Positions 1-14,147 of a stretch of DNA of 64,000 bases are shown one piece after another. The position numbers and the translations under genes were made by a program. Below the pieces are notes generated by a model. That model ran no database searches. It was not told the origin of the DNA and saw only the letters and a list, made by a program, of their open reading frames with translations. The stretch comes from Ptiloglossa arizonensis (Eukaryota; Arthropoda; Insecta; Hymenoptera; Colletidae): contig NW_027479053.1 of NCBI RefSeq assembly GCF_051014685.1, positions 1 to 64,000 of the forward strand. Reading direction: 5' to 3'. Position 1 is the first letter of the stretch. Each line of letters begins with the position of its first letter.

Positions 1-1190
1 TATAACGTATAACGTATTACGTATAACGTATAACGTATAACGTATAACGTATAACGTATAACGTATAACGTATAACGTATAACGTATAACGTATACCGTA
101 TAACGTATAACGTATAACGAATAACGTATAACGTATAACGTATAACGTATAACGTATAACGTATAACCTATAACGTATAACGTATAACGTATAACGTATA
201 ACGTATAACGTATAACGTATAACGTATAACGTATAACGTACAACGTATACCGTATCACGTATAACGTATACCGTATAACGAATAACGTATAACGTATAAC
301 GTATAAGGTATAACGTGTAACGTATAGCGTATAACGTATAACGTATAACGTATAACGTATGACATATTACGTATAACGTATAACGTATAACGTATAACGT
401 ATCACGTATAACGTATAACGTATATCGTAAAACGTATAACGTGTAACGTATAACGTATAACGTGTAACGTATAACGTGTAACGTATAAAGTATAACGTAT
501 AACTTATAGCGTATAACGTATAACGTATACCGTATAACGTATAACGTATAACGTATAACGTATAACGTATAACGTATAACGTATAACGTATAACGTATAA
601 CGTATAACGTATAACGTATAACGTATAACGTATAACGTATAACGTATAACGTATAACGTATAACGTATAACGTATAACGTTTAACGTATAACGTATAACG
701 TATAACGTATAACGTATAAAGTATAACGTACAACGTATAACGTATAACGTATAACGTATAACGTATAACGTATAACGTATACCGTATAACGTATAACGTA
801 TAACGTATAACGTATAACGTATAACGTATAACGTATAACGTATAACGCATAACGTATAACCTATGACGTATAACGTATAACGTATAACGTATAACGTATA
901 ACGTATAACGTATAACGTATAACGTATAACGTATAACGTATTACGTATAACGTACAACGTATACCGTATCACGTATAACGTATACCGTATAACGAATAAC
1001 GTATAACGTATAACGTATAAGGTATAACGTGTAACGTATAGCGTATAACGTATAACGTATAACGTATAACGTATAACGTATAACGTATAACGTATGACGT
1101 ATAACGTATAACGTATAACGTATAACGTATAACGTATAACGTATAACGTACAACGTATAACGTATAACGTATAACGTATAACGTATAACG

Positions 1191-1712
1191 TATGACGTAG
1201 AACGTACAACGTATTTATAACGTATATCGTAAAACGTATAACGTATAACGTATAACGTATAACGAATAACGTAAAACGTATAACGCATAACGTATAACGT
1301 ATAACGTGTAACGAAGAACGTATAACGAATAACGTATAACGTATTTCGTATAACGTATAATGTATAACGTATAACGTATAAGGTATAACGTATAACGTAT
1401 AACGTATAACGTATAACGTATAACGTATAACGTATAACGTATAACGTATATCGTAAAACGTATAACGTATTACGTATAAAGAATAACGTATAACGTATAA
1501 CGTATAAAGAATAACGTATAACGTATAACGTATAAAGAATAACGTATAACGTATAACGTAAAACGTATAACGAATAACGTAGAACGTATAACGCATAACG
1601 TATAATGTATAACGTGTAACGAAGAACGTATAACGAATAACGTATAACGTATATGGTATAACGTATAACGTATAACGTATAACGTATAACGTATATCGTA
1701 AAACGCATAACG
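1191..1712 (+). repeat. Word B, copy at 1.2 kb (522 bp)
   Basis: Order of marks: A4G, T3G, T3C, then a TATT insertion before a canonical unit (TTT at 1214-1216), A5T, T3A, T1A, T3A, T1C, A2G, AAGAACG, T1A, TATTTCG, C6T, C6G. A second half follows with A5T, T3A, A4T, three C6A-T1A pairs, T3G, T1C, C6T, A2G, AAGAACG, A5T, and a final A5T, T3A, T1C. The same word with the same 522-bp length recurs at 3768 and 8376. In the second half the usual A5T unit near 1650 reads TATATGG, a private double variant. Confidence 0.8.
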
Positions 1713-2678
1713 TATAACGTATAACGTATAACGTATAACGTATAACGTATACCGTATAACGTATAACGTATAACGTATAACGTATAACGTATAACGTATA
1801 ACGTATAACGTATAACGTATAACGTATAACGTATAACGTATAACGTATAACGTATACCGTGTAACGTATAACGTGTAACGTATAACGTATAACGTATAAC
1901 GTATAACGTATAACGTATAACGTATAACGTATAACGTATAGCGTATAACGTATAACGTAAAACGTATAAAGTAAAACGTATAACGCATAACGTATAACGT
2001 ATAACGAATAACGTAAAACGTATAACGTATAACGTATATCGAATACCGTATAACGTATAACGTATAACGTATAACGTATAACGTATAACGTATAACGCAT
2101 AAAGAATAACCTATAACGTATATCCTATGACGTGTAACGTATAACGTAGAACGTATAATGTGTATCGTATAACGTATAACGTATAACGTATAACGTATAA
2201 CGTATAACGTATGACGTATAACGTATAACGTATAACGTATAACGTATAACGTATAACGTATAACGTATAACGTATAACGTATAACGTATACCGTATAATG
2301 TATAACGTATAACGTATAACGTATAACGTATAACGTATAACGTATAACGTATAACGTATAAAGTATAACGTATAACGTATAACGTATAACGAATAACGTA
2401 TAACGTAAAACGTATAACGTATAACGTATAACGTATAACCTATGACGTATAACGTATAACGTATAACGTATAACGTATAACGTATAACGTATAACCTATA
2501 ACGTATAACGTATAACGTATAACGAATAACGTAAAACGTCTAACGCATAACGTATAACGTATAACGAATAACGTAAAACGTCTAACGCATAACGTATAAC
2601 GTATAACGTGTAACGAAGAACGTATAACGAATAACGTATAACGTATATCGTATAACGTATAACGCATAACGTATAACG

Positions 2679-2697
2679 TATAAGCTACTATATATCG
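2679..2697 (+). repeat. Landmark L+TACTA, copy 1
   Basis: A TATAAGC unit (last two bases swapped), then the 5-base insertion TACTA (2686-2690), then an A5T unit. The insertion shifts the heptamer register by 5 bases. Together with the TATT insertion of word B it is among the most distinctive register-breaking marks in the array, and it anchors the 4.55-kb period of domain I. Confidence 0.85.
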
Positions 2698-3767
2698 TAT
2701 AACGTATAACGTATAACGTATAACGTATAACGTATATCGTATAACGTATAACGTATAACGTATTACGTAAACGTATAACGTATAACGTATAACGTATAAC
2801 GTATAACGTATAACGTATAACGTATAACGTATAACGTATAACGTATAACGTATACCGTATAACGTATAACGTATAACGTATAACGTATAACGTATAACGT
2901 AAAACGTATAACGTATAACGTATAACGCATAACGTATAACGTATAACGTATAACGTATGACATATAACGTATAACGTATAACGTATAACGTATAACGTAT
3001 AACGTATCACGTATAACGTATAACGTATATCGTAAAACGTATAACGTGTAACGTATAACGTATAACGTGTAACGTATAACGTGTAACGTATAAAGTATAA
3101 CGTATAACTTATAGCGTATAACGTATAACGTATACCGTATAACGTATAACGTATAACGTATAACGTATATCGTATAACGTATAACGTATAACGTATAACG
3201 TATAACGTATAACGTATAACGTATAACGTATAACGTATAACGTATAACGTATAACGTATAACGTTTAACGTATAACGTATAACGTATAACGTCTAACGTA
3301 TAAAGTATAACGTACAACGTACAACGTATAACGTATAACGTATAACGTATAACGTATAACGTATAACGTATACCGTATAACGTATAACGTATAACGTATA
3401 ACGTATAACGTATAACGTATAACGTATAACGCATAACGTATAACCTATGACGTATAACGTATAACGTATAACGTATAACGTATAACGTATAACGTATAAC
3501 GTATAACGTATAACGTATAACGTATTACGTATAACGTACAACGTATACCGTATCACGTATAACGTATACCGTATAACGAATAACGTATAACGTATAACGT
3601 ATAAGTTATAACGTGTAACGTATAGCGTATAACGTATAACGTATAACGTATAACGTATAACGTGTAACGTATAACGTATGACGTATAACGTATAACGTAT
3701 TACGTATAACGTATAACGTATAACGTATAACGTATAACGTATAACGTATAACGTATAACGTATAACG

Positions 3768-4289
3768 TATGACGTAGAACGTACAACGTATTTATAACGT
3801 ATATCGTAAAACGTATAACGTATAACGTATAACGTATAACGAATAACGTAAAACGTATAACGCATAACGTATAACGTATAACGTGTAACGAAGAACGTAT
3901 AACGAATAACGTATAACGTATTTCGTATAACGTATAATGTATAACGTATAACGTATAAGGTATAACGTATAACGTATAACGTATAACGTATAACGTATAA
4001 CGTATAACGTATAACGTATAACGTATATCGTAAAACGTATAACGTATTACGTATAAAGAATAACGTATAACGTATAACGTATAAAGAATAACGTATAACG
4101 TATAACGTATAAAGAATAACGTATAACGTATAACGTAAAACGTATAACGAATAACGTAGAACGTATAACGCATAACGTATAATGTATAACGTGTAACGAA
4201 GAACGTATAACGAATAACGTATAACGTATATCGTATAACGTATAACGTATAACGTATAACGTATAACGTATATCGTAAAACGCATAACG
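3768..4289 (+). repeat. Word B, copy at 3.8 kb (522 bp)
   Basis: Complete B word, TTT of the TATT insertion at 3791-3793. It is paired with the copy at 10,148: the A word just upstream of both (3537 and 9917) shares a derived C6G+G7T unit not seen in other A words, so these two segments descend from one parent. Confidence 0.8.
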
Positions 4290-5493
4290 TATAACGTATA
4301 ACGTATAACGTATAACGTATAACGTATAACGTATAACGTATAACGTATAACGTATAACGTATAACGCATAACGTATAACGTATAACGTATAGCGTATAAC
4401 GTATAACGTATAACGTATAACGTATAACGTATAACGTATAACGTATAACGTATATCGTAAAACGTATAACGTATTACGTATAAAGAATAACGTATAACGT
4501 ATAACGTATAACGTATAACGTATAACCTATAACGTATAACGTATAACGTATAACGTATAACGTATAACGTATAACGTATAACGTATAACGTATAACGTAC
4601 AACGTATACCGTATCACGTATAACGTATACCGTATAACGAATAACGTATAACGTATAACGTATAAGGTATAACGTGTAACGTATAGCGTATAACGTATAA
4701 CGTATAACGTATAACGTAAAACGTATAACGTATAACGTATAACGTATAACGCATAACGTATAACGTATAACGTATAGCGTATAACGTATAACGTATAACG
4801 TATAACGTATAACGTATAACGTATAACGTATAACGTATAACGTATAACGTACAACGTATAACGTATAACGTATAACCTATAACGTATAACGTATAACGTA
4901 TAACGTATAACGTATAACGTATAACGTATAACGTAAAACGTATAACGTATAACGTAAAACGCATAACGTATAACGTATAACGCATAACGTATGACGTATA
5001 ACGTACAACGTATACCGTATCACGTATAACGTATACCGTATAACGAATAACGTATAACGTATAACGTATAAGGTATAACGTGTAACGTATAGCGTATAAC
5101 GTATAACGTATAACGTATAACGTAAAACGTATAACGTATAACGTATAACGTATAACGCATAACGTATAACGTATAACGTATAGCGTATAACGTATAACGT
5201 ATAACGTATAACGTATAACGTATAACGTATAACGTATAACCTATAACGTATACCGTATCACGTATAACGTATACCGTATAACGAATAACGTATAACGTAT
5301 AACGTATAAGGTATAACGTGTAACGTATAGCGTATAACGTATAACGTATAACGTATAACGTAAAACGTATAACGTATAACGTATAACGTATAACGCATAA
5401 CGTATAACGTATAACGTATAACGTATAACGTAAAACGTATAACGTATAACGTATAAAGCATAACGTATAACGTATAACATATAACGTTTAACG

Positions 5494-5661
5494 TATAACG
5501 TATAACGTATAACGTATAACGTATAACGTATAACGTATAACGTATAACGTATAACGTATAACGTATAACGTATAACGTATAACGTATAACGTATAACGTA
5601 TAACGTATAACGTATAACGTATAACGTATAACGTATAACGTATAACGTATAACGTATAACG
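5494..5661 (+). repeat. Pure canonical run, 24 units
   Basis: 168 bp of unbroken TATAACG between an A2T unit (5487) and a C6A unit (5662). Such runs mark recently expanded or homogenised stretches. Confidence 0.85.
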
Positions 5662-5773
5662 TATAAAGTATAACGTATAACGTATAACGTTTAACGTATG
5701 ACGTATAACGTATAACGTATAACGTATAAAGTATAACGTACAACGTATAACGTATAACGTATAACGTATAACG

Positions 5774-6144
5774 TAAAACGTATAACGCATAACGTATAAC
5801 GTATAACGTGTAACGAAGAACGTATAACGAATAACGTATAACGTATTTCGTATAACGTATAATGTATAACGTATAACGTATAAGGTATAACGTATAACGT
5901 ATAACGTATAACGTATAACGTATAACGTATAACGTATAACGTATAACGTATATCGTAAAACGTATAACGTATTACGTATAAAGAATAACGTATAACGTAT
6001 AACGTATAAAGAATAACGTATAACGTATAACGTATAAAGAATAACGTATAACGTATAACGTAAAACGTATAACGAATAACGTAGAACGTATAACGCATAA
6101 CGTATAATGTATAACGTGTAACGAAGAACGTATAACGAATAACG
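5774..6144 (+). repeat. Word B lacking its head
   Basis: It starts at the T3A, canonical, T1C series, continues through A2G, AAGAACG, TATTTCG (about 5844), C6G, A5T-T3A, three C6A-T1A pairs and T3G, and ends after AAGAACG and T1A. The A4G/T3G/T3C/TATT head is replaced by a T3C unit followed by canonical units, so this is a recombinant of B with a neighbouring word. Confidence 0.65.
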
Positions 6145-7229
6145 TATAACGTATAACGTATAACGTATAACGTATAACGTATAACGTATAACGTATAACG
6201 TATAACGTATAACGTATAACGTATAACGTATAACGTATAACGTATACCGTATAACGTATAACGTATAACGTATAACGAATAACGTATAACGTATAACGTA
6301 TAACGTATAACGTATAACGTATAACGTATAACGTATAACGTATAACGTATAACGTATAACGTATACCGTATAACGTATAACGTGTAACGTATAACGTATA
6401 ACGTATAACGTATAACGTATAACGTATAACGTATAACGTATAACGTATAACGTATAACGTATAACGTATAACGTATAACGTATAACGTATAGCGTATAAC
6501 GTATAACGTAAAACGTATAAAGTAAAACGTATAACGTATAACGTATAACGTATAACGTATAACGAATAACGTAAAACGTATAACGTATAACGTATATCGA
6601 ATACCGTATAACGTATAACGTATAACGTATAACGTATAACGTATAACGTATAACGCATAAAGAATAACCTATAACGTATATCCTATGACGTATAACGTAT
6701 AACGTATAACGTATAACGTGTATCGTATAACGTATAACGTATAACGTATAACGTATAACGTATAACGTATGACGTATAACGTATAACGTATAACGTATAA
6801 CGTATAACGTATAACGTATAACGTATAACGTATAACGTATACCGTATAATGTATAACGTATAACGTATAACGTATAACGTATAACGTATAACGTATAACG
6901 TATAACGTATAAAGTATAACGTATAACGTATAACGTATAACGAATAACGTATAACGTAAAACGTATAACGTATAACGTATAACGTATAACCTATGACGTA
7001 TAACGTATAACGTATAACGTATAACGTATAACGTATAACGTATAACCTATAACGTATAACGTATAACGTATAACGAATAACGTAAAACGTCTAACGCATA
7101 ACGTATAACGTATAACGAATAACGTAAAACGTCTAACGCATAACGTATAACGTATAACGTGTAACGAAGAACGTATAACGAATAACGTATAACGTATATC
7201 GTATAACGTATAACGCATAACGTATAACG

Positions 7230-7248
7230 TATAAGCTACTATATATCG
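7230..7248 (+). repeat. Landmark L+TACTA, copy 2
   Basis: Identical to the copy at 2679 and 4,551 bp downstream of it. It is preceded by the same T1C and canonical units. Confidence 0.85.
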
Positions 7249-8375
7249 TATAACGTATAACGTATAACGTATAACGTATAACGTATATCGTATAACGTAT
7301 AACGTATAACGTATTACGTATAACGTATAACGTATAACGTATAACGTATAACGTATAACGTATAACGTATAACGTATAACGTATAACGTATAACGTATAA
7401 CGTATACCGTATAACGTATAACGTATAACGAATAACGTATAACGTATAACGTATAACGTATAACGTATAACGTATAACCTATAACGTATAACGTATAACG
7501 TATAACGTATAACGTATAACGTATAACGTATAACGTATAACGTATAACGTACAACGTATACCGTATCACGTATAACGTATACCGTATAACGAATATCGTA
7601 TAACGTATAACGTATAAGGTATAACGTGTAACGTATAGCGTATAACGTATAACGTATAACGTATAACGTATGACATATTACGTATAACGTATAACGTATA
7701 ACGTATAACGTATAACGTATCACGTATAACGTATAACGTATATCGTAAAACGTATAACGTGTAACGTATAACGTATAACGTGTAACGTATAACGTGTAAC
7801 GTATAAAGTATAACGTATAACTTATAGCGTACAACGTATACCGTATCACGTATAACGTATACCGTATAACGAATAACGTATAACGTATAACGTATAAGGT
7901 ATAACGTGTAACGTATAGCGTATAACGTATAACGTATAACGTATAACGTAAAACGTATAACGTATACCGTATAACGTATAACGTATAACGTATAACGTAT
8001 AACGTATAACGTATAACGTATAACGTATAACGCATAACGTATAACCTATGACGTATAACGTATAACGTATAACGTATAACGTATAACGTATAACGTATAA
8101 CGTATAACGTATAACGTATAACGTATTACGTATAACGTACAACGTATACCGTATCACGTATAACGTATACCGTATAACGAATAACGTATAACGTATAACG
8201 TATAAGGTATAACGTGTAACGTATAGCGTATAACGTATAACGTATAACGTATAACGTATAACGTATAACGTATAACGTATGACGTATAACGTATAACGTA
8301 TAACGTATAACGTATAACGTATAACGTATAACGTATAACGTATAACGTATAACGTATAACGTATAACGTATAACG

Positions 8376-8897
8376 TATGACGTAGAACGTACAACGTATT
8401 TATAACGTATATCGTAAAACGTATAACGTATAACGTATAACGTATAACGAATAACGTAAAACGTATAACGCATAACGTATAACGTATAACGTGTAACGAA
8501 GAACGTATAACGAATAACGTATAACGTATTTCGTATAACGTATAATGTATAACGTATAACGTATAAGGTATAACGTATAACGTATAACGTATAACGTATA
8601 ACGTATAACGTATAACGTATAACGTATAACGTATATCGTAAAACGTATAACGTATTACGTATAAAGAATAACGTATAACGTATAACGTATAAAGAATAAC
8701 GTATAACGTATAACGTATAAAGAATAACGTATAACGTATAACGTAAAACGTATAACGAATAACGTAGAACGTATAACGCATAACGTATAATGTATAACGT
8801 GTAACGAAGAACGTATAACGAATAACGTATAACGTATATCGTATAACGTATAACGTATAACGTATAACGTATAACGTATATCGTAAAACGCATAACG
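8376..8897 (+). repeat. Word B, copy at 8.4 kb (522 bp)
   Basis: Complete B word, TTT at 8399-8401. Together with its upstream A word (8138) it matches the copy at 1191 with its A word at 953, at an offset of 7,185 bp over at least 770 bp. Confidence 0.8.
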
Positions 8898-9681
8898 TAT
8901 AACGTATAACGTATAACGTATAACGTATAACGTATACCGTATAACGTATAACGTATAACGTATAACGTATAACGTATAACGTATAACGTATAACGTATAA
9001 CGTATAACGTATAACGTATAACGTATAACGTATACCGTATAACGTATAACGTGTAACGTATAACGTGTAACGTATAACGTATAACGTATAACGTATAACG
9101 TATAACGTATAACGTATAACGTATAACGTATAACGTATAACGTATAACGTATAACGTATAACGTATAGCGTATAACGTATAACGTAAAACGTATAAAGTA
9201 AAACGTATAACGCATAACGTATAACGTATAACGAATAACGTAAAACGTATAACGTATAACGTATATCGAATACCGTATAACGTATAACGTATAACGTATA
9301 ACGTATAACGTATAACGTATAACGCATAAAGAATAACCTATAACGTATATCCTATGACGTGTAACGTATAACGTATAACGTATAATGTGTATCGTATAAC
9401 GTACAACGTATAACGTATAACGTATAACGTATAACGTATGACGTATAACGTATAACGTATAACGTATAACGTATAACGTATAACGTATAACGTATAACGT
9501 ATAACGTATAACGTATACCGTATAATGTATAACGTATAACGTATAACGTATAACGTATAACGTATAACGTATAACGTATAACGTATAAAGTATAACGTAT
9601 AACGTATAACGTATAACGAATAACGTATAACGTAAAACGTATAACGTATAACGTATAACGTATAACGTATAACGTTTAACG

Positions 9682-9727
9682 TATGACGTAGAACGCACAA
9701 CGTATTTATAACGTATATCGTAAAACG
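9682..9727 (+). repeat. Word B head fragment
   Basis: Only the head is present: A4G, T3G, a private T1C+T3C unit (CACAACG), the TATT insertion (TTT at 9705-9707), A5T, T3A. It then passes into canonical units and an A5C unit. This is a truncated B copy about 466 bp upstream of a full one. Confidence 0.7.
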
Positions 9728-10147
9728 TATAACGTATAACGTATAACGTATACCGTATAACGTATAACGTATAACGTATAACGTATAACGTATAACGTAT
9801 AACGTATAACGCATAACGTATAACCTATGACGTATAACGTATAACGTATAACGTATAACGTATAACGTATAACGTATAACGTATAACGTATAACGTATAA
9901 CGTATTACGTATAACGTACAACGTATACCGTATCACGTATAACGTATACCGTATAACGAATAACGTATAACGTATAACGTATAAGTAATAACGTGTAACG
10001 TATAGCGTATAACGTATAACGTATAACGTATAACGTATAACGTATAACGTATAACGTATGACGTATAACGTATAACGTATTACGTATAACGTATAACGTA
10101 TAACGTATAACGTATAACGTATAACGTATAACGTATAACGTTTAACG

Positions 10148-10683
10148 TATGACGTAGAACGTACAACGTATTTATAACGTATATCGTAAAACGTATAACG
10201 TATAACGTATAACGTATAACGAATAACGTAAAACGTATAACGCATAACGTATAACGTATAACGTGTAACGAAGAACGTATAACGAATAACGTATAACGTA
10301 TTTCGTATAACGTATAATGTATAACGTATAACGTATAAGGTATAACGTATAACGTATAACGTATAACGTATAACGTATAACGTATAACGTATAACGTATA
10401 ACGTATAACGTATAACGTATATCGTAAAACGTATAACGTATTACGTATAAAGAATAACGTATAACGTATAACGTATAAAGAATAACGTATAACGTATAAC
10501 GTATAAAGAATAACGTATAACGTATAACGTAAAACGTATAACGAATAACGTAGAACGTATAACGCATAACGTATAATGTATAACGTGTAACGAAGAACGT
10601 ATAACGAATAACGTATAACGTATATCGTATAACGTATAACGTATAACGTATAACGTATAACGTATATCGTAAAACGCATAACG
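10148..10683 (+). repeat. Word B, copy at 10.1 kb (536 bp)
   Basis: Complete B word, TTT at 10171-10173, longer than the 522-bp form by two canonical heptamers. It runs directly into the longest pure canonical run I found (10684-10858). Confidence 0.8.
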
Positions 10684-10858
10684 TATAACGTATAACGTAT
10701 AACGTATAACGTATAACGTATAACGTATAACGTATAACGTATAACGTATAACGTATAACGTATAACGTATAACGTATAACGTATAACGTATAACGTATAA
10801 CGTATAACGTATAACGTATAACGTATAACGTATAACGTATAACGTATAACGTATAACG
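10684..10858 (+). repeat. Longest pure canonical run found, 25 units
   Basis: 175 bp of unbroken TATAACG between a T1C unit (10677-10683) and an A5C unit (10859-10865). Other long pure runs are 17435-17595 (23 units), 58263-58416 (22 units), and 533-679 and 61936-62082 (21 units each). Confidence 0.85.
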
Positions 10859-11810
10859 TATACCGTATAACGTATAACGTATAACGTATAACGTATAACG
10901 TATAACGTATAACGTATAACGTATAACGTATAACGTATAACGTATACCGTGTAACGTATAACGTGTAACGTATAACGTATAACGTATAACGTATAACGTA
11001 TAACGTATAACGTATAACGTATAACGTATAACGTATAACGTATAACGTATAACGTATAACGTATAACGTATAGCGTATAACGTATAACGTAAAACATATA
11101 AAGTAAAACGTATAACGTATAACGTATAACGTATAACGAATAACGTAAAACGTATAACGTATAACGTATATCGAATACCGTATAACGTATAACGTATAAC
11201 GTATAACGTATAACGTATAACGTATAACGCATAAAGAATAACCTATAACGTATATCCTATGACGTATAACGTATAACGTATAACGTATAACGTGTATCGT
11301 ATAACGTATAACGTATAACGTATAACGTATAACGTATAACGTATGACGTATAACGTATAACGTATAACGTATAACGTATAACGTATAACGTATAACGTAT
11401 AACGTATAACGTATACCGTATAATGTATAACGTATAACGTATAACGTATAACGTATAACGTATAACGTATAACGTATAACGTATAAAGTATAACGTATAA
11501 CGTATAACGTATAACGAATAACGTATAACGTAAAACGTATAACGTATAACGTATAACGTATAACCTATGACGTATAACGTATAACGTATAACGTATAACG
11601 TATAACGTATAACGTATAACGTATAACCTATAACGTATAACGTATAACGTATAACGAATAACGTAAAACGTCTAACGCATAACGTATAACGTATAACGAA
11701 TAACGTAAAACGTCTAACGCATAACGTATAACGTATAACGTGTAACGAAGAACGTATAACGAATAACGTATAACGTATATCGTATAACGTATAACGCATA
11801 ACGTATAACG

Positions 11811-11829
11811 TATAAGCTACTATATATCG
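11811..11829 (+). repeat. Landmark L+TACTA, copy 3
   Basis: Identical word, 4,581 bp after copy 2. The preceding 650 bp (AATACCG mark, TCTAACG units, AAGAACG) follow the same order as before copies 1 and 2. Confidence 0.85.
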
Positions 11830-12795
11830 TATAACGTATAACGTATAACGTATAACGTATAACGTATATCGTATAACGTATAACGTATAACGTATTACGT
11901 ATAACGTATAACGTATAACGTATAACGTATAACGTATAACGTATAACGTATAACGTATAACGTATAACGTATAACGTATAACGTATACCGTATAACGTAT
12001 AACGTATAACGTATAACGTATAACGTATAACGTAAAACGTATAACGTATAACGTATAACGCATAACGTATAACGTATAACGTATAACGTATGACATATAA
12101 CGTATAACGTATAACGTATAACGTATAACGTATAACGTATCACGTATAACGTATAACGTATATCGTAAAACGTATAACGTGTAACGTATAACGTATAACG
12201 TGTAACGTATAACGTGTAACGTATAAAGTATAACGTATAACTTATAGCGTATAACGTATAACGTATAACGTATAACGTATAACGTATAACGTATAACGTA
12301 TAACGTATAACGTCTAACGTATAAAGTATAACGTACAACGTATAACGTATATCGTATAACGTATAACGTATAACGTATAACGTATAACGTATACCGTACA
12401 ACGTATAACGTATAACGTATAACGTATAACGTATAACGTATAACGTATAACGCATAACGTATAACCTATGACGTATAACGTATAACGTATAACGTATAAC
12501 GTATAACGTATAACGTATAACGTATAACGTATAACGTATAACGTATTACGTATAACGTACAACGTATACCGTATCACGTATAACGTATACCGTATAACGA
12601 ATAACGTATAACGTATAACGTATAAGGTATAACGTGTAACGTATAGCGTATAACGTATAACGTATAACGTATAACGTATAACGTATAACGTATAACGTAT
12701 GACGTATAACGTATAACGTATAACGTATAACGTATAACGTATAACGTATAACGTATAACGTATAACGTATAACGTATAACGTATAACGTATAACG

Positions 12796-13324
12796 TATGA
12801 CGTAGAACGTACAACGTATTTATAACGTATATCGTAAAACGTATAACGTATAACGTATAACGTATAACGAATAACGTAAAACGTATAACGCATAACGTAT
12901 AACGTATAACGTGTAACGAAGAACGTATAACGAATAACGTATAACGTATTTCGTATAACGTATAATGTATAACGTACAACGTATAAGGTATAACGTATAA
13001 CGTATAACGTATAACGTATAACGTATAACGTATAACGTATAACGTATAACGTATATCGTAAAACGTATAACGTATTACGTATAAAGAATAACGTATAACG
13101 TATAACGTATAAAGAATAACGTATAACGTATAACGTATAAAGAATAACGTATAACGTATAACGTATAACGTATAACGTATAACGAATAACGTAGAACGTA
13201 TAACGCATAACGTATAATGTATAACGTGTAACGAAGAACGTATAACGAATAACGTATAACGTATATCGTATAACGTATAACGTATAACGTATAACGTATA
13301 ACGTATATCGTAAAACGCATAACG
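12796..13324 (+). repeat. Word B, copy at 12.8 kb (529 bp)
   Basis: Complete B word, TTT at 12819-12821. In this and the later copies at 13612 and 42372, the unit two before the T1A that precedes T3G is canonical, whereas the copies at 1191, 3768 and 8376 have T3A there. That marks two B sub-lineages. Confidence 0.78.
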
Positions 13325-13611
13325 TATAACGTATAACGTATAACGTATAACGTATAACGTATAACGTATAACGTATAACGTATAACGTAATACGTATAAC
13401 GTATAACGTATAACGTATAACGTATAACGTATAACGTATACCGTATAACGTATAACGTGTAACGTATAACGTATAACGTATAACGTATAACGTATAACGT
13501 ATAACGTATAACGTATGACGTATAACGTATAACGTATAACGTATAACGTATAACGTATAACGTATAACGTATAACGTATAACGTATAACGTATAACGTAT
13601 AACGTATAACG

Positions 13612-14147
13612 TATGACGTAGAACGTACAACGTATTTATAACGTATATCGTAAAACGTATAACGTATAACGTATAACGTATAACGAATAACGTAAAACGT
13701 ATAACGCATAACGTATAACGTATAACGTGTAACGAAGAACGTATAACGAATAACGAATAACGTATTTCGTATAACGTATAATGTATAACGTATAACGTAT
13801 AAGGTATAACGTATAACGTATAACGTATAACGTATAACGTATAACGTATAACGTATAACGTATAACGTATAACGTATATCGTAAAACGTATAACGTATTA
13901 CGTATAAAGAATAACGTATAACGTATAACGTATAAAGAATAACGTATAACGTATAACGTATAAAGAATAACGTATAACGTATAACGTATAACGTATAACG
14001 TATAACGAATAACGTAGAACGTATAACGCATAACGTATAATGTATAACGTGTAACGAAGAACGTATAACGAATAACGTATAACGTATATCGTATAACGTA
14101 TAACGTATAACGTATAACGTATAACGTATATCGTAAAACGCATAACG
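13612..14147 (+). repeat. Word B, copy at 13.6 kb (536 bp)
   Basis: Complete B word, TTT at 13635-13637, 816 bp after the previous copy (116 heptamers plus the 4-base TATT insertion). A private T1A occurs just before TATTTCG (about 13756), giving two consecutive AATAACG units. Confidence 0.78.

Noticed and set aside
2679..2697. TACTA landmark as a transposon target-site scar or promoter
   Set aside because: It is only 5 inserted bases, with no flanking duplication or terminal repeat. It is identical in seven copies and is better explained as an inherited mark of the HOR.
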